DNA of 58,694 nt, taken from positions 1 through 58,694 of the forward strand of contig JAEENM010000138.1 of assembly GCA_016283745.1 (NCBI GenBank), in the 5' to 3' direction. The notes beneath the pieces were generated by a model. That model was not told where the DNA came from. It made no database searches and saw nothing but the letters and a program-made list of their open reading frames with translations. Positions 16,661 to 24,848 of this stretch are shown one piece after another. This DNA comes from Bacteroidales bacterium. GTDB taxonomy: Bacteria > Bacteroidota > Bacteroidia > Bacteroidales > P3. Positions within the stretch are counted from its first letter, which is position 1. The number at the start of each line of letters is the position of its first letter. Made by a program: the position numbers and the translations under genes.

Positions 16661-17635
16661 ATGGCGATGGCACGCGACATACCGGTGAAAAAGAAATCAC
16701 ACCGCAGGTCCCCTGTGGTGTGGCTGCTGTTTATTGCCTTGCTGCTCTCCGCCGTGGCCATCTATTTCCTTTTCCGAAACGGCATCGTAACTCTGGGGCA
16801 ACCTGTCGAAAACCCCGAGACATCAGTAGATTCATTGCTTGCCAACCCCACCGCCGTGTGCTACACACATTCGCCCACCTATAAGCCCCCACAGCTGGTG
16901 CGAAACCACTATTCCGCCGTTTTCTGCGACGAGAACGACATCCAACTCGAAGCGGCGATGCGCAACGGTATCCAAAAACTGCCAAGCCGTGTGTCGGACT
17001 ACAAAAAATACGGTCTTGTGAAACTTCAGGACAACGAATACTACACCATTTCGGAGCTGAAATATTCGGTGCCGTACCTTGTCCCCGCCGCCCGCGTGAT
17101 GCTCAACACCATCGGCAAGTGTTTTCAGGATGTGTTGGCGGAGAAATATCCCGATTCAAGATATAAGATAATAGTAACCAGTGTTTTGCGTACCGAGGAG
17201 GATGTAAGCAAGCTTGTTCGTCGTAACCGTTGGGCAACGGAAAACTCCTGTCACCGGCATGGCACCACGATAGATATATCGTACCATAAATTTGTAAAAA
17301 TTTCCGGTCCCGATGTTACGGACTGGGAGATGAAGGAATTCCTTGCCAAAGCCCTTGCCGAACTGCGCGACCAGAAAATCTGTTACGTCAAATACGAGCG
17401 TCGCAACTGTTTCCACGTTACACTAAATCAGTTGAGCGTGGACGGACTGAGCGTCACCCCGCCGAAAATGCTCCCGGTAACAAAAAAAGAACCAGACAAA
17501 ACCAACCAAACGCCCGCCAAGACTTACACCAACAAGGATGCCGAACGCCTGCACCAGCAGGATGTGGAGAAACGGGCACAAAAACAGGACAAGGGGGACA
17601 AGAAAACCGACAAACGTCCTTCGCCAATGCTTTAA
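16661..17635 (+). CDS. DUF5715 family protein, peptidase M15-like
   Basis: A 324-residue protein with an N-terminal membrane anchor (about 20-40) and a periplasmic domain. The segment SCHRHGTTIDISYHKF (His198, His200, Asp205) followed by a later NCFHVTLN (His near 252) resembles the zinc ligands of M15 D-Ala-D-Ala peptidases, where a His and Asp in the first motif and a His in the last bind zinc. The C-terminal 60 residues are Lys-, Thr- and Gln-rich and probably disordered. A peptidoglycan carboxypeptidase role would fit but is inferred from motif similarity only. The start could be the ATG at 16661 or the one two codons later. Confidence 0.7.
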   Translation: MAMARDIPVKKKSHRRSPVVWLLFIALLLSAVAIYFLFRNGIVTLGQPVENPETSVDSLLANPTAVCYTHSPTYKPPQLVRNHYSAVFCDENDIQLEAAMRNGIQKLPSRVSDYKKYGLVKLQDNEYYTISELKYSVPYLVPAARVMLNTIGKCFQDVLAEKYPDSRYKIIVTSVLRTEEDVSKLVRRNRWATENSCHRHGTTIDISYHKFVKISGPDVTDWEMKEFLAKALAELRDQKICYVKYERRNCFHVTLNQLSVDGLSVTPPKMLPVTKKEPDKTNQTPAKTYTNKDAERLHQQDVEKRAQKQDKGDKKTDKRPSPML

Positions 17636-17648
17636 AAGATAATGACTT

Positions 17649-18917
17649 ATGAAACGAGTAGCGGTACATACTTTAGGCTGTAAGCTGAACTTCTCCGAAA
17701 GTTCGGACATGGTGCGCCAGTTTGTTGAACGTGGCTTCGAAGTGGTTGATTTCCGCGACGTTGCGGATGTGTATATCATCAACACCTGCACCGTCACCTC
17801 CATTGCCGAAAAGAAATGCCGTACCGCCATACATCAGGCCGTGGCCGCCAACCCCGACGCCATTGTTGCCGTGGTGGGCTGTTTCTCGCAGGTCAACCCG
17901 CAGGAAATTAGCAAGATAGAAGGCGTGGACATCATCCTCGGCAACGCCGACAAACACCGTCTTGCGGAGTATGTGCTGAATTGCGGCAAGGACAAGTCGT
18001 TACCCACGACCGTGATGCCCATGGGCGACGGCGACGAGTTTGTGGCCACCTTCTCCACCGGCGACCGCACACGCTCGTTTTTCAAGGTGCAGGACGGCTG
18101 CGACTATTTCTGCACATACTGCGAGATACCCTTCGCCCGCGGCCGTAGCCGCAGTCAGACCGTGGCCGAGACCGTGGCCAAAGCGCGCCAGATAGCTGCA
18201 ACGGGAGTGAAAGAGATTGTGCTTACGGGTATCAACACAGGCGAGTTCGGCAAACAGCACGGCGAGAGTTTCTTCCAGCTAATCAAGGAGTTGGACCATG
18301 TGGAGGAGGTGAGCCGTTACCGAATATCGTCCATCGAGCCTAACCTTCTCACCGACGAGATGATAGACTTCATTGCCCAGTCAAGGGCGTTTCTGCCACA
18401 TTTCCACATCCCTTTGCAGGCGGGCAGCAATGCCGTGTTGCAACTGATGAAACGCCGTTACACCACCCAACTGTACGCCGCACGACTGCAGAAAATCAAA
18501 TCCGTGATGCCCGAAGCCTGCATCGCCGCCGACGTTATTGTGGGTTTCAACGGCGAGACCGACGAGGAGTTCGCAAACGCCTGCCGTTTCATCGAGTCGC
18601 TGCCTATCTCGTACCTGCATGTGTTCACCTACTCCGAGCGTCCCCGTACAAGGGCTCTAGCCATGGAGGGCAAGGTGCCGGTGAATGTGCGTCGCGAGCG
18701 TAGCAAAGTGCTGCACGACATCTCCGACCGCAAAAAGGCCAAGTTTTACAAGGAAAACTACGGCACCACCCACAAAGTGCTGTGGGAAAGCGACCTGCAC
18801 GACGGCTTTATGCTCGGCTTCACCGAAAACTACATCCGTGTTAAGACTCCCTTCGTCCCCACTAAGGTTAATACCATAGAGAGCGTAGTGGTGAGCGAGG
18901 AAAATGTTTTCATTTAG
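17649..18917 (+). CDS. mtaB: tRNA (N6-threonylcarbamoyladenosine-37 C2)-methylthiotransferase MtaB
   Basis: Radical SAM enzyme that converts t6A37 to ms2t6A37 in tRNAs reading ANN codons. The 422-residue protein has the N-terminal UPF0004 domain (LGCKLNFSESSDM with Cys11, further cysteines near 47 and 80) that binds an auxiliary iron-sulfur cluster, and the radical SAM motif DGCDYFCTYCEIPFARGRSRS with Cys151, Cys155 and Cys158. A TRAM-like domain lies at the C-terminus (about 355-420). The LGCKLN start and ARGRSRS variant fit MtaB rather than MiaB or RimO. It follows the DUF5715 gene by 13 bp. Confidence 0.92.
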   Translation: MKRVAVHTLGCKLNFSESSDMVRQFVERGFEVVDFRDVADVYIINTCTVTSIAEKKCRTAIHQAVAANPDAIVAVVGCFSQVNPQEISKIEGVDIILGNADKHRLAEYVLNCGKDKSLPTTVMPMGDGDEFVATFSTGDRTRSFFKVQDGCDYFCTYCEIPFARGRSRSQTVAETVAKARQIAATGVKEIVLTGINTGEFGKQHGESFFQLIKELDHVEEVSRYRISSIEPNLLTDEMIDFIAQSRAFLPHFHIPLQAGSNAVLQLMKRRYTTQLYAARLQKIKSVMPEACIAADVIVGFNGETDEEFANACRFIESLPISYLHVFTYSERPRTRALAMEGKVPVNVRRERSKVLHDISDRKKAKFYKENYGTTHKVLWESDLHDGFMLGFTENYIRVKTPFVPTKVNTIESVVVSEENVFI

Positions 18918-18932
18918 TTCGGAGTTGGGAAT
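18916..18932 (+). repeat. Short TTCGGA-type intergenic repeat, copy 1
   Basis: AGTTCGGAGTTGGGAATT directly after the mtaB stop resembles the longer GAGTTCGGAATTCGGAGTTC element at 46348-46375. Both sit immediately after a gene end. Too short for a firm call. Confidence 0.35.
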
Positions 18933-19032
18933 TGAAGTAAGAATTTTTTCATTGGAAAGAGTGTCTTGACAATGCTTCAATGTTTTGTCTCAAAATCTTT
19001 TCAACAGTATAGAATTTTTCATAGAAAAAGCG

Positions 19033-19040
19033 TAAATTTG
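19033..19040 (+). promoter_or_regulatory. -7 promoter box of the DUF2007 gene
   Basis: TAAATTTG, about 62 bp upstream of the ATG at 19103. No TTTG box at 19-21 bp. Confidence 0.45.
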
Positions 19041-19102
19041 CAAATCAAATATGCCATTATTCACAGCAATAAATGAACTTTAACAAAAACAATCTGAATA
19101 TT

Positions 19103-19594
19103 ATGTCATACACACTTTTAACCGAATGTGACGCGATCAAAGCCACACTTGTGGCAGAGTATTTGCAACAAAACGAAATCGAGTGCACTGTTGAGGAAGT
19201 GCGCAACAATGCCGATTCGTACCTGGGCACTACAGGTATCTGGCAAACAAGTAAAATATATGTTTCTACCGACGATTACGACCAAGCCACTGAACTTTTG
19301 CAACAATTTGAGAACAATTCCGATTCTGCAATGACGTGGTGCCCGAAATGCGGTAGCGAAAATCTCGAATATGGCATTAAGGTAAAAATACCCCGATGGA
19401 TTACAATCTTAGTATATGTTATGACCGTTCTCTTTATAATAGTGCCGATCGTCAGTTATATAATTCTTAGAAAAGAAGTGTTCTTTCTAATACCAGGCGT
19501 TTGGGCCATCATCCTTTTTGTCTATTATTTTACGGAAAGAAACAAAACGGGCTATCGTTGCAAAGATTGCGGACACACTTTCTCACATTATTGA
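19103..19594 (+). CDS. DUF2007 protein with zinc ribbons and two membrane helices
   Basis: A 163-residue protein. Residues 1-70 match DUF2007, a small ferredoxin-like alpha/beta domain proposed to be a signal-transducing module: SYTLLTECDAIKATLVAEYL, then IYVSTDDYDQATELLQ. A zinc-binding pair WCPKCG (about 79-83) and a second pair CKDCG near the C-terminus (about 155) flank two membrane helices (about 98-120 and 126-145). The upstream in-frame ATG at 19073 would add ten Asn/Lys-rich residues; the ATG at 19103 aligns with the usual family start. Ligand and partner unknown. Confidence 0.75.
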   Translation: MSYTLLTECDAIKATLVAEYLQQNEIECTVEEVRNNADSYLGTTGIWQTSKIYVSTDDYDQATELLQQFENNSDSAMTWCPKCGSENLEYGIKVKIPRWITILVYVMTVLFIIVPIVSYIILRKEVFFLIPGVWAIILFVYYFTERNKTGYRCKDCGHTFSHY

Positions 19595-19874
19595 TTGAAG
19601 TTTTCGCTTCTTTACCCTTTTCTGCAGTTTTTTTATTAACCCCAAACGCAAAATTTTGCTTGTTGTAGTCCGCAAAGTATTATAATATTTTCCTAATTAT
19701 ATCCGCAGAAATATGGATATATAAATTGTTGTCGCTTGTTTGTAATATGATACAAGCGCCATGATATTCTAAATTCTGTCGTTGAAGATTTGTCATTTCA
19801 TCAATACAATAATCCTAACAACAACCACACACCTTCACACCTTCACATCTTATCGCCTTCACATCTTCACCTCC
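19595..19874. other. Convergent intergenic region with a hairpin and CCTTCACA repeats
   Basis: Between the convergent DUF2007 and rsmI genes. It contains a perfect 7-bp inverted repeat CGCTTGT/ACAAGCG (19733-19739 and 19752-19758) without a T tract, and tandem CCTTCACA units at 19832-19870. No coding sequence seen. Confidence 0.45.
19832..19870. repeat. CCTTCACA tandem repeat after rsmI
   Basis: CCTTCACA occurs at 19832-19839, 19840-19847 and 19856-19863, followed by CTTCAC at 19865-19870. On the rsmI strand this is a G-rich TGTGAAGG repeat starting 5 bp beyond the stop codon. Confidence 0.7.
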
Positions 19875-20552
19875 TCACTCCTTCCCCGCCACCACAATCA
19901 CAATCTCGCCCTTCACGCCCGTCTCGGCAAACGACTGCGCCAGCTCTGCCAGCGTGCCGCGCCGCGTCTCTTCGTAAACCTTGCTTATCTCCCGCGACAC
20001 CGCTGCCCTACGCTCGCCGCCGAAGAACTCGCACAGCTGTTCCAGCGTCTTCACCAAACGAAACGGCGATTCGTACAGAACGACGGTGTAATGACACTCC
20101 TTCAGCTCGTTCAGCCGCGTCTGGCGACCTTTCTTCTGTGGCAGAAACCCCTCGAAAAAGAACTTGTCGCACGGCAGTCCCGAGTTCACCAAGGCAGGTA
20201 CAAAAGCCGTGGCACCGGGCAACGTCTCAATCTCAATCTCCTCTTTGGCGCACTCGCGGGCCAGCAGAAAACCCGGGTCGGAAATGCCGGGCGTGCCTGC
20301 GTCGGTAATCACTGCAATAGTGCGGCCGCTGCGCAGCATATCCATCACCTGCCCCACTTTCTGGTGCTCGTTGAATTTGTGGTTCGACTGCATGGGAGTG
20401 TCAATGCCGTAGTGCTGCAACAAGGTCTTGGAGGTGCGGGTGTCCTCGGCCAAAATCAGGTCCACACTCTTAAGCACCTCCACAGCGCGGAATGTCATAT
20501 CCGAGAGGTTCCCCACCGGAGTGGGCACAAAATACAGTTTCGGGTCAGCCAT
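19875..20552 (-). CDS. rsmI: 16S rRNA (cytidine-1402 2'-O)-methyltransferase
   Basis: SAM-dependent enzyme of the tetrapyrrole-methylase fold that methylates the ribose of C1402 in the ribosomal P site. Of the 225 residues, the diagnostic parts are LYFVPTPVGNLSDMT near the start, ILAEDTRTSKTLL, VITDAGTPGISDPG (SAM binding, about 84-98) and TLPGATAFVPALVNSGLP. An in-frame ATG at 20591 would add 13 residues that overlap the yebC terminator; the ATG at 20552 (MADPKLYFVPTPVG) fits the family start. Divided from upstream yebC by a terminator. Confidence 0.95.
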   Translation of the reverse strand: MADPKLYFVPTPVGNLSDMTFRAVEVLKSVDLILAEDTRTSKTLLQHYGIDTPMQSNHKFNEHQKVGQVMDMLRSGRTIAVITDAGTPGISDPGFLLARECAKEEIEIETLPGATAFVPALVNSGLPCDKFFFEGFLPQKKGRQTRLNELKECHYTVVLYESPFRLVKTLEQLCEFFGGERRAAVSREISKVYEETRRGTLAELAQSFAETGVKGEIVIVVAGKE

Positions 20553-20562
20553 AATGTAAGAT

Positions 20563-20600
20563 AAAAAAAGACAGTAGGTCGCCGGAGGCAATCTACTGTC
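20563..20600 (-). terminator. Terminator of yebC
   Basis: GACAGTAG (minus strand, 20593-20600) pairs with CTACTGTC (20570-20577), with an inner GCC/GGC extension, followed by seven T. Confidence 0.85.
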
Positions 20601-20617
20601 CTACAAAATAACAAATT

Positions 20618-21358
20618 TTATTCTTCAAAATCTTCGGGGATTTCCATGTCGTGGTAAACGGCCTGCACATCGTCGTCCTCTTCCAGAAGGTCGACAATTT
20701 TCAGCACCTTGCGCATCGATTCCTCGTCGATAGTCTTGGTAGTGTTGGGGATACGCTGCAGTTCGGCGCTCTCCACCTCTATCTTCATATCTTCCAGTTT
20801 CTTAACCATGGCTCCGAAGTCTTCCATAGCTGTGTAGAGGGTAATGTATTCGTCGTCGCTCTCCATCTCTTCCAAACCGGCGTCGATAAGTTCCATCTCG
20901 AGCTCGTCCAAATCCATGGTAATGGCGGAACGTTTAATCTGGAACACACCCTTGCGGTCGAAAATGAAACCCAGAGAGCCGTTGGTGCCGAGGGTGCCGC
21001 CAAATTTGTTCATAATGGAACGCACGTTGGCAACCGAACGCATATTGTTGTCCGTCAGGCATTCGATAAAAATGGCGATGCCGTGGGGGGCGTAGCACTC
21101 GAAAGTGAGTTCCTGCAACGCGGCGGAGTCCTTGTCGCTGGCCTTGGTGATGGCACGCATCAGCGTATCCTTGGGCATGTTCACACCTTTGGCGTTCTGC
21201 ATAAGCAGACGGAGACGGGGGTTGCCGTCGGGATCGGGACCGCTTTCCTTAACAGCCACTGTTACTTCTTTCAAAATTCTCGAAAACGCTTTCGAACGCT
21301 TTGCGTCGGTAGCTCCTTTTTGTCTCTTTATCTTCGACCACTTATTATGACCTGACAT
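20618..21358 (-). CDS. YebC/PmpR family DNA-binding protein (TACO1 family)
   Basis: A 246-residue protein matching the YebC family along its length: MSGHNKWSKIKRQKGATDAK at the N-terminus, then LRLLMQNAKGVNMPKDTLMRAI, and an acidic C-terminal domain. Members have been described as transcription regulators, and more recent work links the family to relief of ribosome stalling at proline stretches, as for mitochondrial TACO1. The C-terminus ends in a run of acidic residues. Transcribed alone, with a likely promoter at 21445-21476 and a terminator after it. Confidence 0.93.
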   Translation of the reverse strand: MSGHNKWSKIKRQKGATDAKRSKAFSRILKEVTVAVKESGPDPDGNPRLRLLMQNAKGVNMPKDTLMRAITKASDKDSAALQELTFECYAPHGIAIFIECLTDNNMRSVANVRSIMNKFGGTLGTNGSLGFIFDRKGVFQIKRSAITMDLDELEMELIDAGLEEMESDDEYITLYTAMEDFGAMVKKLEDMKIEVESAELQRIPNTTKTIDEESMRKVLKIVDLLEEDDDVQAVYHDMEIPEDFEE

Positions 21359-21444
21359 ATATCAATACTTTTTTATGTTTATACTTTATTTAATTATCTG
21401 TTTTACAAAATATTATTTCAACAACGACGTTGCGAAACAAAGTT

Positions 21445-21476
21445 CAAAAATAGCAAAAAATCTCCAATTTTCCAAC
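21445..21476 (-). promoter_or_regulatory. Likely promoter of yebC
   Basis: Minus strand GTTG (21473-21476, one mismatch to TTTG), 20-bp spacer, TATTTTTG (21445-21452). About 87 bp upstream of the start codon. Confidence 0.5.
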
Positions 21477-21483
21477 TTCTGCC

Positions 21484-22059
21484 CTACTTTTTTCTCGTTT
21501 TTTTGTTTACCGAATACCCGAAAGAGCCCAATTTCTCGCCAAGTTTGAAATATTTTCCGTGCGAATAGGCCACCGGATGGGCGTGGTTCAGCTGGAACTG
21601 CCCCGTGCTGCGGTCTATCAGACTGCTCTCGGCGTCCACTGCCACAACCTCGGCAATAAACATATCGTGGCTACCCATCTCTTTCACATCCACCACCTTG
21701 CACTCCAAGCTCAGCGGCGATTCCTCTATCAGCGGAGCTTTCACCACCTGTCCTGCCACGGAAGTCAGTTTCATCTCCTTGAACTTGTCGAAATCCTTGC
21801 CCGAACGCACACCGCACCAGTCGGTGGCGAAGGCCAGATCTTCGGTAACGAGGTTTATCACAAACTCCTTGGTCTGCGAGATAATGGCGTGCGAGTGCCG
21901 CGACTTACGCACCGAAATATAGCACATCGGCGGGTCGGAGTTGATGGTGCCCGTCCAGGCCACAGTGATAATGTTCTTTTCCCCCTCCATAGTGCCGCAA
22001 CTCACCATCACCACAGGCAGCGGGTAAAGCATAGTGCCGGGTTTAAAAGGTTCTTTCAT
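21484..22059 (-). CDS. Flavin reductase family protein (FMN-binding split barrel)
   Basis: A 191-residue cytoplasmic protein of the flavin-reductase-like domain family. Visible features are KPGTMLYPLPVVMVSCG at the N-terminus, NIITVAWTGTINSDPPMCYI (about 28-48), the flavin-binding RKSRHSHAII and the FVINLVTEDLAFATDWCGV helix-strand unit. Such proteins bind FMN and either reduce free flavin with NAD(P)H or act as small flavoproteins; the electron acceptor cannot be named. It is separated from gldN by a terminator and from yebC by an AT-rich gap, so it is probably its own unit; no clear promoter was found. Confidence 0.85.
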   Translation of the reverse strand: MKEPFKPGTMLYPLPVVMVSCGTMEGEKNIITVAWTGTINSDPPMCYISVRKSRHSHAIISQTKEFVINLVTEDLAFATDWCGVRSGKDFDKFKEMKLTSVAGQVVKAPLIEESPLSLECKVVDVKEMGSHDMFIAEVVAVDAESSLIDRSTGQFQLNHAHPVAYSHGKYFKLGEKLGSFGYSVNKKTRKK

Positions 22060-22071
22060 AAGTATATCGAA

Positions 22072-22109
22072 TTAAAAAAACGGAACAAAGTCTCTTTGTT
22101 CCGTTTTTT
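22072..22109 (-). terminator. Terminator of the T9SS operon (after gldN)
   Basis: CGGAACAAAG (22081-22090), TCT loop, CTTTGTTCCG (22094-22103), with A and T runs on both sides. It terminates the minus-strand gldN transcript. Confidence 0.9.
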
Positions 22110-22135
22110 AACCATAAAAAATCAACAAATATCGA

Positions 22136-23080
22136 TTAGTACTCCCACATATCAATCTCCAGATTGAAGATGCGGTTTTCTATTTCTTCGCTTGCGATAA
22201 GAGCGTCTTCACCAGTCAGGTAATCGCTTATAGAGCGGTTGTAGCGGTTCGACTCACGCACAACATAGCTGCTAAAATAGCGTGTGATGAAGATGTCGTC
22301 GTACGAACGCTCTGTTACCTCGTTGTAGTCATCGTAGGCGCGTTGTTTCACAAGCACGTTGCGCACTCTGGGGTCATTCATAGGAATCCAGCCCATGTCA
22401 ACGAGTTGGAAAGCGGCTTCGCCTTCGTCATCGTCGGCAGTGGTACGCAGGGGTTTCGGATACATCAGGCTCAGGCCGATGATACGCACGTTCTGACGGG
22501 CATCCTGTTTGTTCAGGTACCAGTATTCTTTCAGCTTGATTTGGGTGATGTTGTCCTCGCTGATTTCAACGGCCACGTTGGTATCTTTCTCTTCCTGCAC
22601 CTCATCGGTCTCTTCACCGGTTTCGGGGTCGGTCCAGTAGATAGTTATACGGTCTTTACGAATCGAAGCACCTTTGGCACGCATTGCGGCGTAGTCGATA
22701 GGAATCTTGAAATCCTCACTTTCGTAACATTGAATATCGCCTCTTTCCACGGCTTCCAAAATAGTCATGGCAAGGTTCTTTCTGCCTTGTGCGTCGTTAG
22801 CGTCGGCCTGTTCTTTGGTAGGATAGTAGAAAAATTCGTTGAATTTCTCTCTGAAATTGATTATTCTCCAGATCACACATTCCCAAGCGACGTCGGCTTC
22901 GCGGACAAACGCGAAATCAACAGCTTTACGGCCTGTGTTGGTGGTTGCCTCGTAGAAATTGGCGAAATTGTTCTCCTCTTCCTGCTGGGCAGTAACCACG
23001 TTCTGCGCTTTCACCGATAAAGCCATCATCGATAAAAGGCTTACTCCGAGTAATAAGGCTATTTTTTTCATCTCTGTCAA
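22136..23080 (-). CDS. gldN: T9SS ring-associated protein GldN/PorN
   Basis: Periplasmic partner of the GldK lipoprotein in the outer-membrane-associated ring of the type IX secretion system. The 314-residue protein has a signal peptide (SLLSMMALSVKAQ; the start could also be the second Met, three codons in). The family core is clear: VAWECVIWRIINFREKFNEF (about 67-86), then IDYAAMR, ITIYWTDPETGEETDEV and a C-terminal MYPKPLR and GWIPMNDPR region. It is the last gene of the operon, 34 bp after gldM. Confidence 0.93.
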   Translation of the reverse strand: MTEMKKIALLLGVSLLSMMALSVKAQNVVTAQQEEENNFANFYEATTNTGRKAVDFAFVREADVAWECVIWRIINFREKFNEFFYYPTKEQADANDAQGRKNLAMTILEAVERGDIQCYESEDFKIPIDYAAMRAKGASIRKDRITIYWTDPETGEETDEVQEEKDTNVAVEISEDNITQIKLKEYWYLNKQDARQNVRIIGLSLMYPKPLRTTADDDEGEAAFQLVDMGWIPMNDPRVRNVLVKQRAYDDYNEVTERSYDDIFITRYFSSYVVRESNRYNRSISDYLTGEDALIASEEIENRIFNLEIDMWEY

Positions 23081-23114
23081 TATTTGATAGGTTTCCCTAT
23101 GGTTAGTAATCTAC

Positions 23115-24782
23115 TTATTTTATACGGAAAGCAGTCTCCAGTGTTTCACTACGTCCGTCGGGCAGTCGTACCTCCACATCGGTAATCATCACACGCTGGC
23201 CTTTACGAGCCTGTTTGATGATGCTCTGTGCCTCGGCGTTGATGGTGTTACCCGAAATAGGTTTGTCGTTGGCACCCACCGAAATGGTGTAGCCTCTCAC
23301 CGTCAGTGGCGGAACTTTAAACACAAAGTCTTCGGGGAAAGTGGCCCTGATCTTGCCTGCGTTCGAAAGCTCGTCCTTGGTAACTTTCTTGCTCGAAAGG
23401 TTACCCACCTTAAGCACTGGCGAAGGTATCTTTCTTGTCTTGTATTTGAATTCGCCCATACGTTGCACGCGGTTGTCGATTTTTGCGGATACGGCAATGG
23501 TAACCTCTCTTTCGAGTTTCGAGAGTTTCACATTGTAGTTTCCTCCGCCCACCGAAGTAATTGTGCCGCTCGAGATTGTTGCCGAGATATCCTTTGCCGG
23601 GATACCGGGAACTGAAATCGAAACGGGGTTCTCAACACCGACGTACAATATATTCATGTTGGTCAGTGAAACCACGGCTGCAGGCTTTCCAACAGTGTAT
23701 TCACCGCTGAATGGATAAGCCACGTCTTCGCCGTTGGCGGCTTTCACATATACATTTCCTTGATATTTGTGAACGCCCTCACCGCCCGAACCGGTTTTCC
23801 AAGTGATAGAACCGTTAGTGTCGGTGCTTACCAGTTTGGTGCCGTTCACATCGGCTTTCAGCTGGGCTTTGGAATCATAAGCGGCCACAAAGATGTCGGC
23901 CTCGAACTGCGAGCCCTGCATGATGTAAGTCGACTTGGGTATAACCCTTGCAGCCACCTTGTCGAATTTGAAGTCGTCGGCGTTCACAGCCTTGTACAGG
24001 TTGTTGGCGATATCGAACTCGGCATTCATCACATCGGAAGTGATACGTGTGAGCAGAATAATGTCGGCAATGGGAATGTTGCTCTCGAAAGTATGACGTT
24101 CCCAGCATCCTTTCATATTTTTGCCGTGAACGTTGAGGGCAAATTCCTCGCCTTCCACCTCAAGACCGGGGAAGCTTACAGTGTCGTCGCTAACCTTGGC
24201 CACGGCTTTGGTAACTTTGTCCTTATATTCCATTATTTTCTTTTTGATAATAACGGAACGGAGCTGTTCGTTCGACGGGTCGAACTCGCCGCCTCCGAGG
24301 AAGTGGTTCTGTGCTGCAGCGTCGGCACTGGATTGGAGCATCCAGCCCACACCGGCTTTTTTCACTATTCTTTCAACAACTTTCACATCCACTTTGTCGC
24401 CCTGCATAAGGGGGATGGAGACTTTGTTACCGTCGCCGGAAGTGTCGACGGAGGCTTTTTTCTCCAGTTGGCCAATAAAGTCGTATTTCATGCTGTCCAC
24501 GAAATTGCGCAGCTCATCGGAATAGGTTCTTACTTCCTTGGCCACTTCGTAGAATTCACCAACTTTATCGGGGTTTGTGGTAGCAAATTGTTCAAATTTA
24601 TTGTATGTGTCAGCCACTTTTGTCTGTATGTTCGCGTTGGAAGCGTCCATGGTGTCGGACACCGTAACGAAGCTGTTCAGCAGCATTGCCGAAACGTTCA
24701 GCGCCAACAGTGCCAGATACACCAGGTACATCATTCCTATCATCTTCTGCCGCGGGGTCTCCGGGCAATTTGTAGCACCCAT
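23115..24782 (-). CDS. gldM: T9SS motor protein GldM/PorM
   Basis: Inner-membrane protein whose single helix pairs with GldL to form the proton-driven motor, and whose long periplasmic part reaches to the GldKN ring. The 555-residue protein starts with the family signature CPETPRQKMIGMMYLVYLAL; the helix runs from about 15 to 36. The periplasmic part contains a helical D1 region (about 50-220) and then beta-rich domains. GldM proteins of this size are typical. Spacing: 66 bp after gldL, 34 bp before gldN. Confidence 0.95.
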   Translation of the reverse strand: MGATNCPETPRQKMIGMMYLVYLALLALNVSAMLLNSFVTVSDTMDASNANIQTKVADTYNKFEQFATTNPDKVGEFYEVAKEVRTYSDELRNFVDSMKYDFIGQLEKKASVDTSGDGNKVSIPLMQGDKVDVKVVERIVKKAGVGWMLQSSADAAAQNHFLGGGEFDPSNEQLRSVIIKKKIMEYKDKVTKAVAKVSDDTVSFPGLEVEGEEFALNVHGKNMKGCWERHTFESNIPIADIILLTRITSDVMNAEFDIANNLYKAVNADDFKFDKVAARVIPKSTYIMQGSQFEADIFVAAYDSKAQLKADVNGTKLVSTDTNGSITWKTGSGGEGVHKYQGNVYVKAANGEDVAYPFSGEYTVGKPAAVVSLTNMNILYVGVENPVSISVPGIPAKDISATISSGTITSVGGGNYNVKLSKLEREVTIAVSAKIDNRVQRMGEFKYKTRKIPSPVLKVGNLSSKKVTKDELSNAGKIRATFPEDFVFKVPPLTVRGYTISVGANDKPISGNTINAEAQSIIKQARKGQRVMITDVEVRLPDGRSETLETAFRIK

Positions 24783-24848
24783 ATTATTTCCTTATTTTAA
24801 ATATCCTTACTTACGTAAATTTTATTTATTAAAAGACTTCATGCGGCA

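Noticed and set aside
19782..20564. Plus-strand open frame containing the CCTTCACA repeats
   Set aside because: It is antisense to rsmI, which has clear family motifs; the repeat lies outside that gene.
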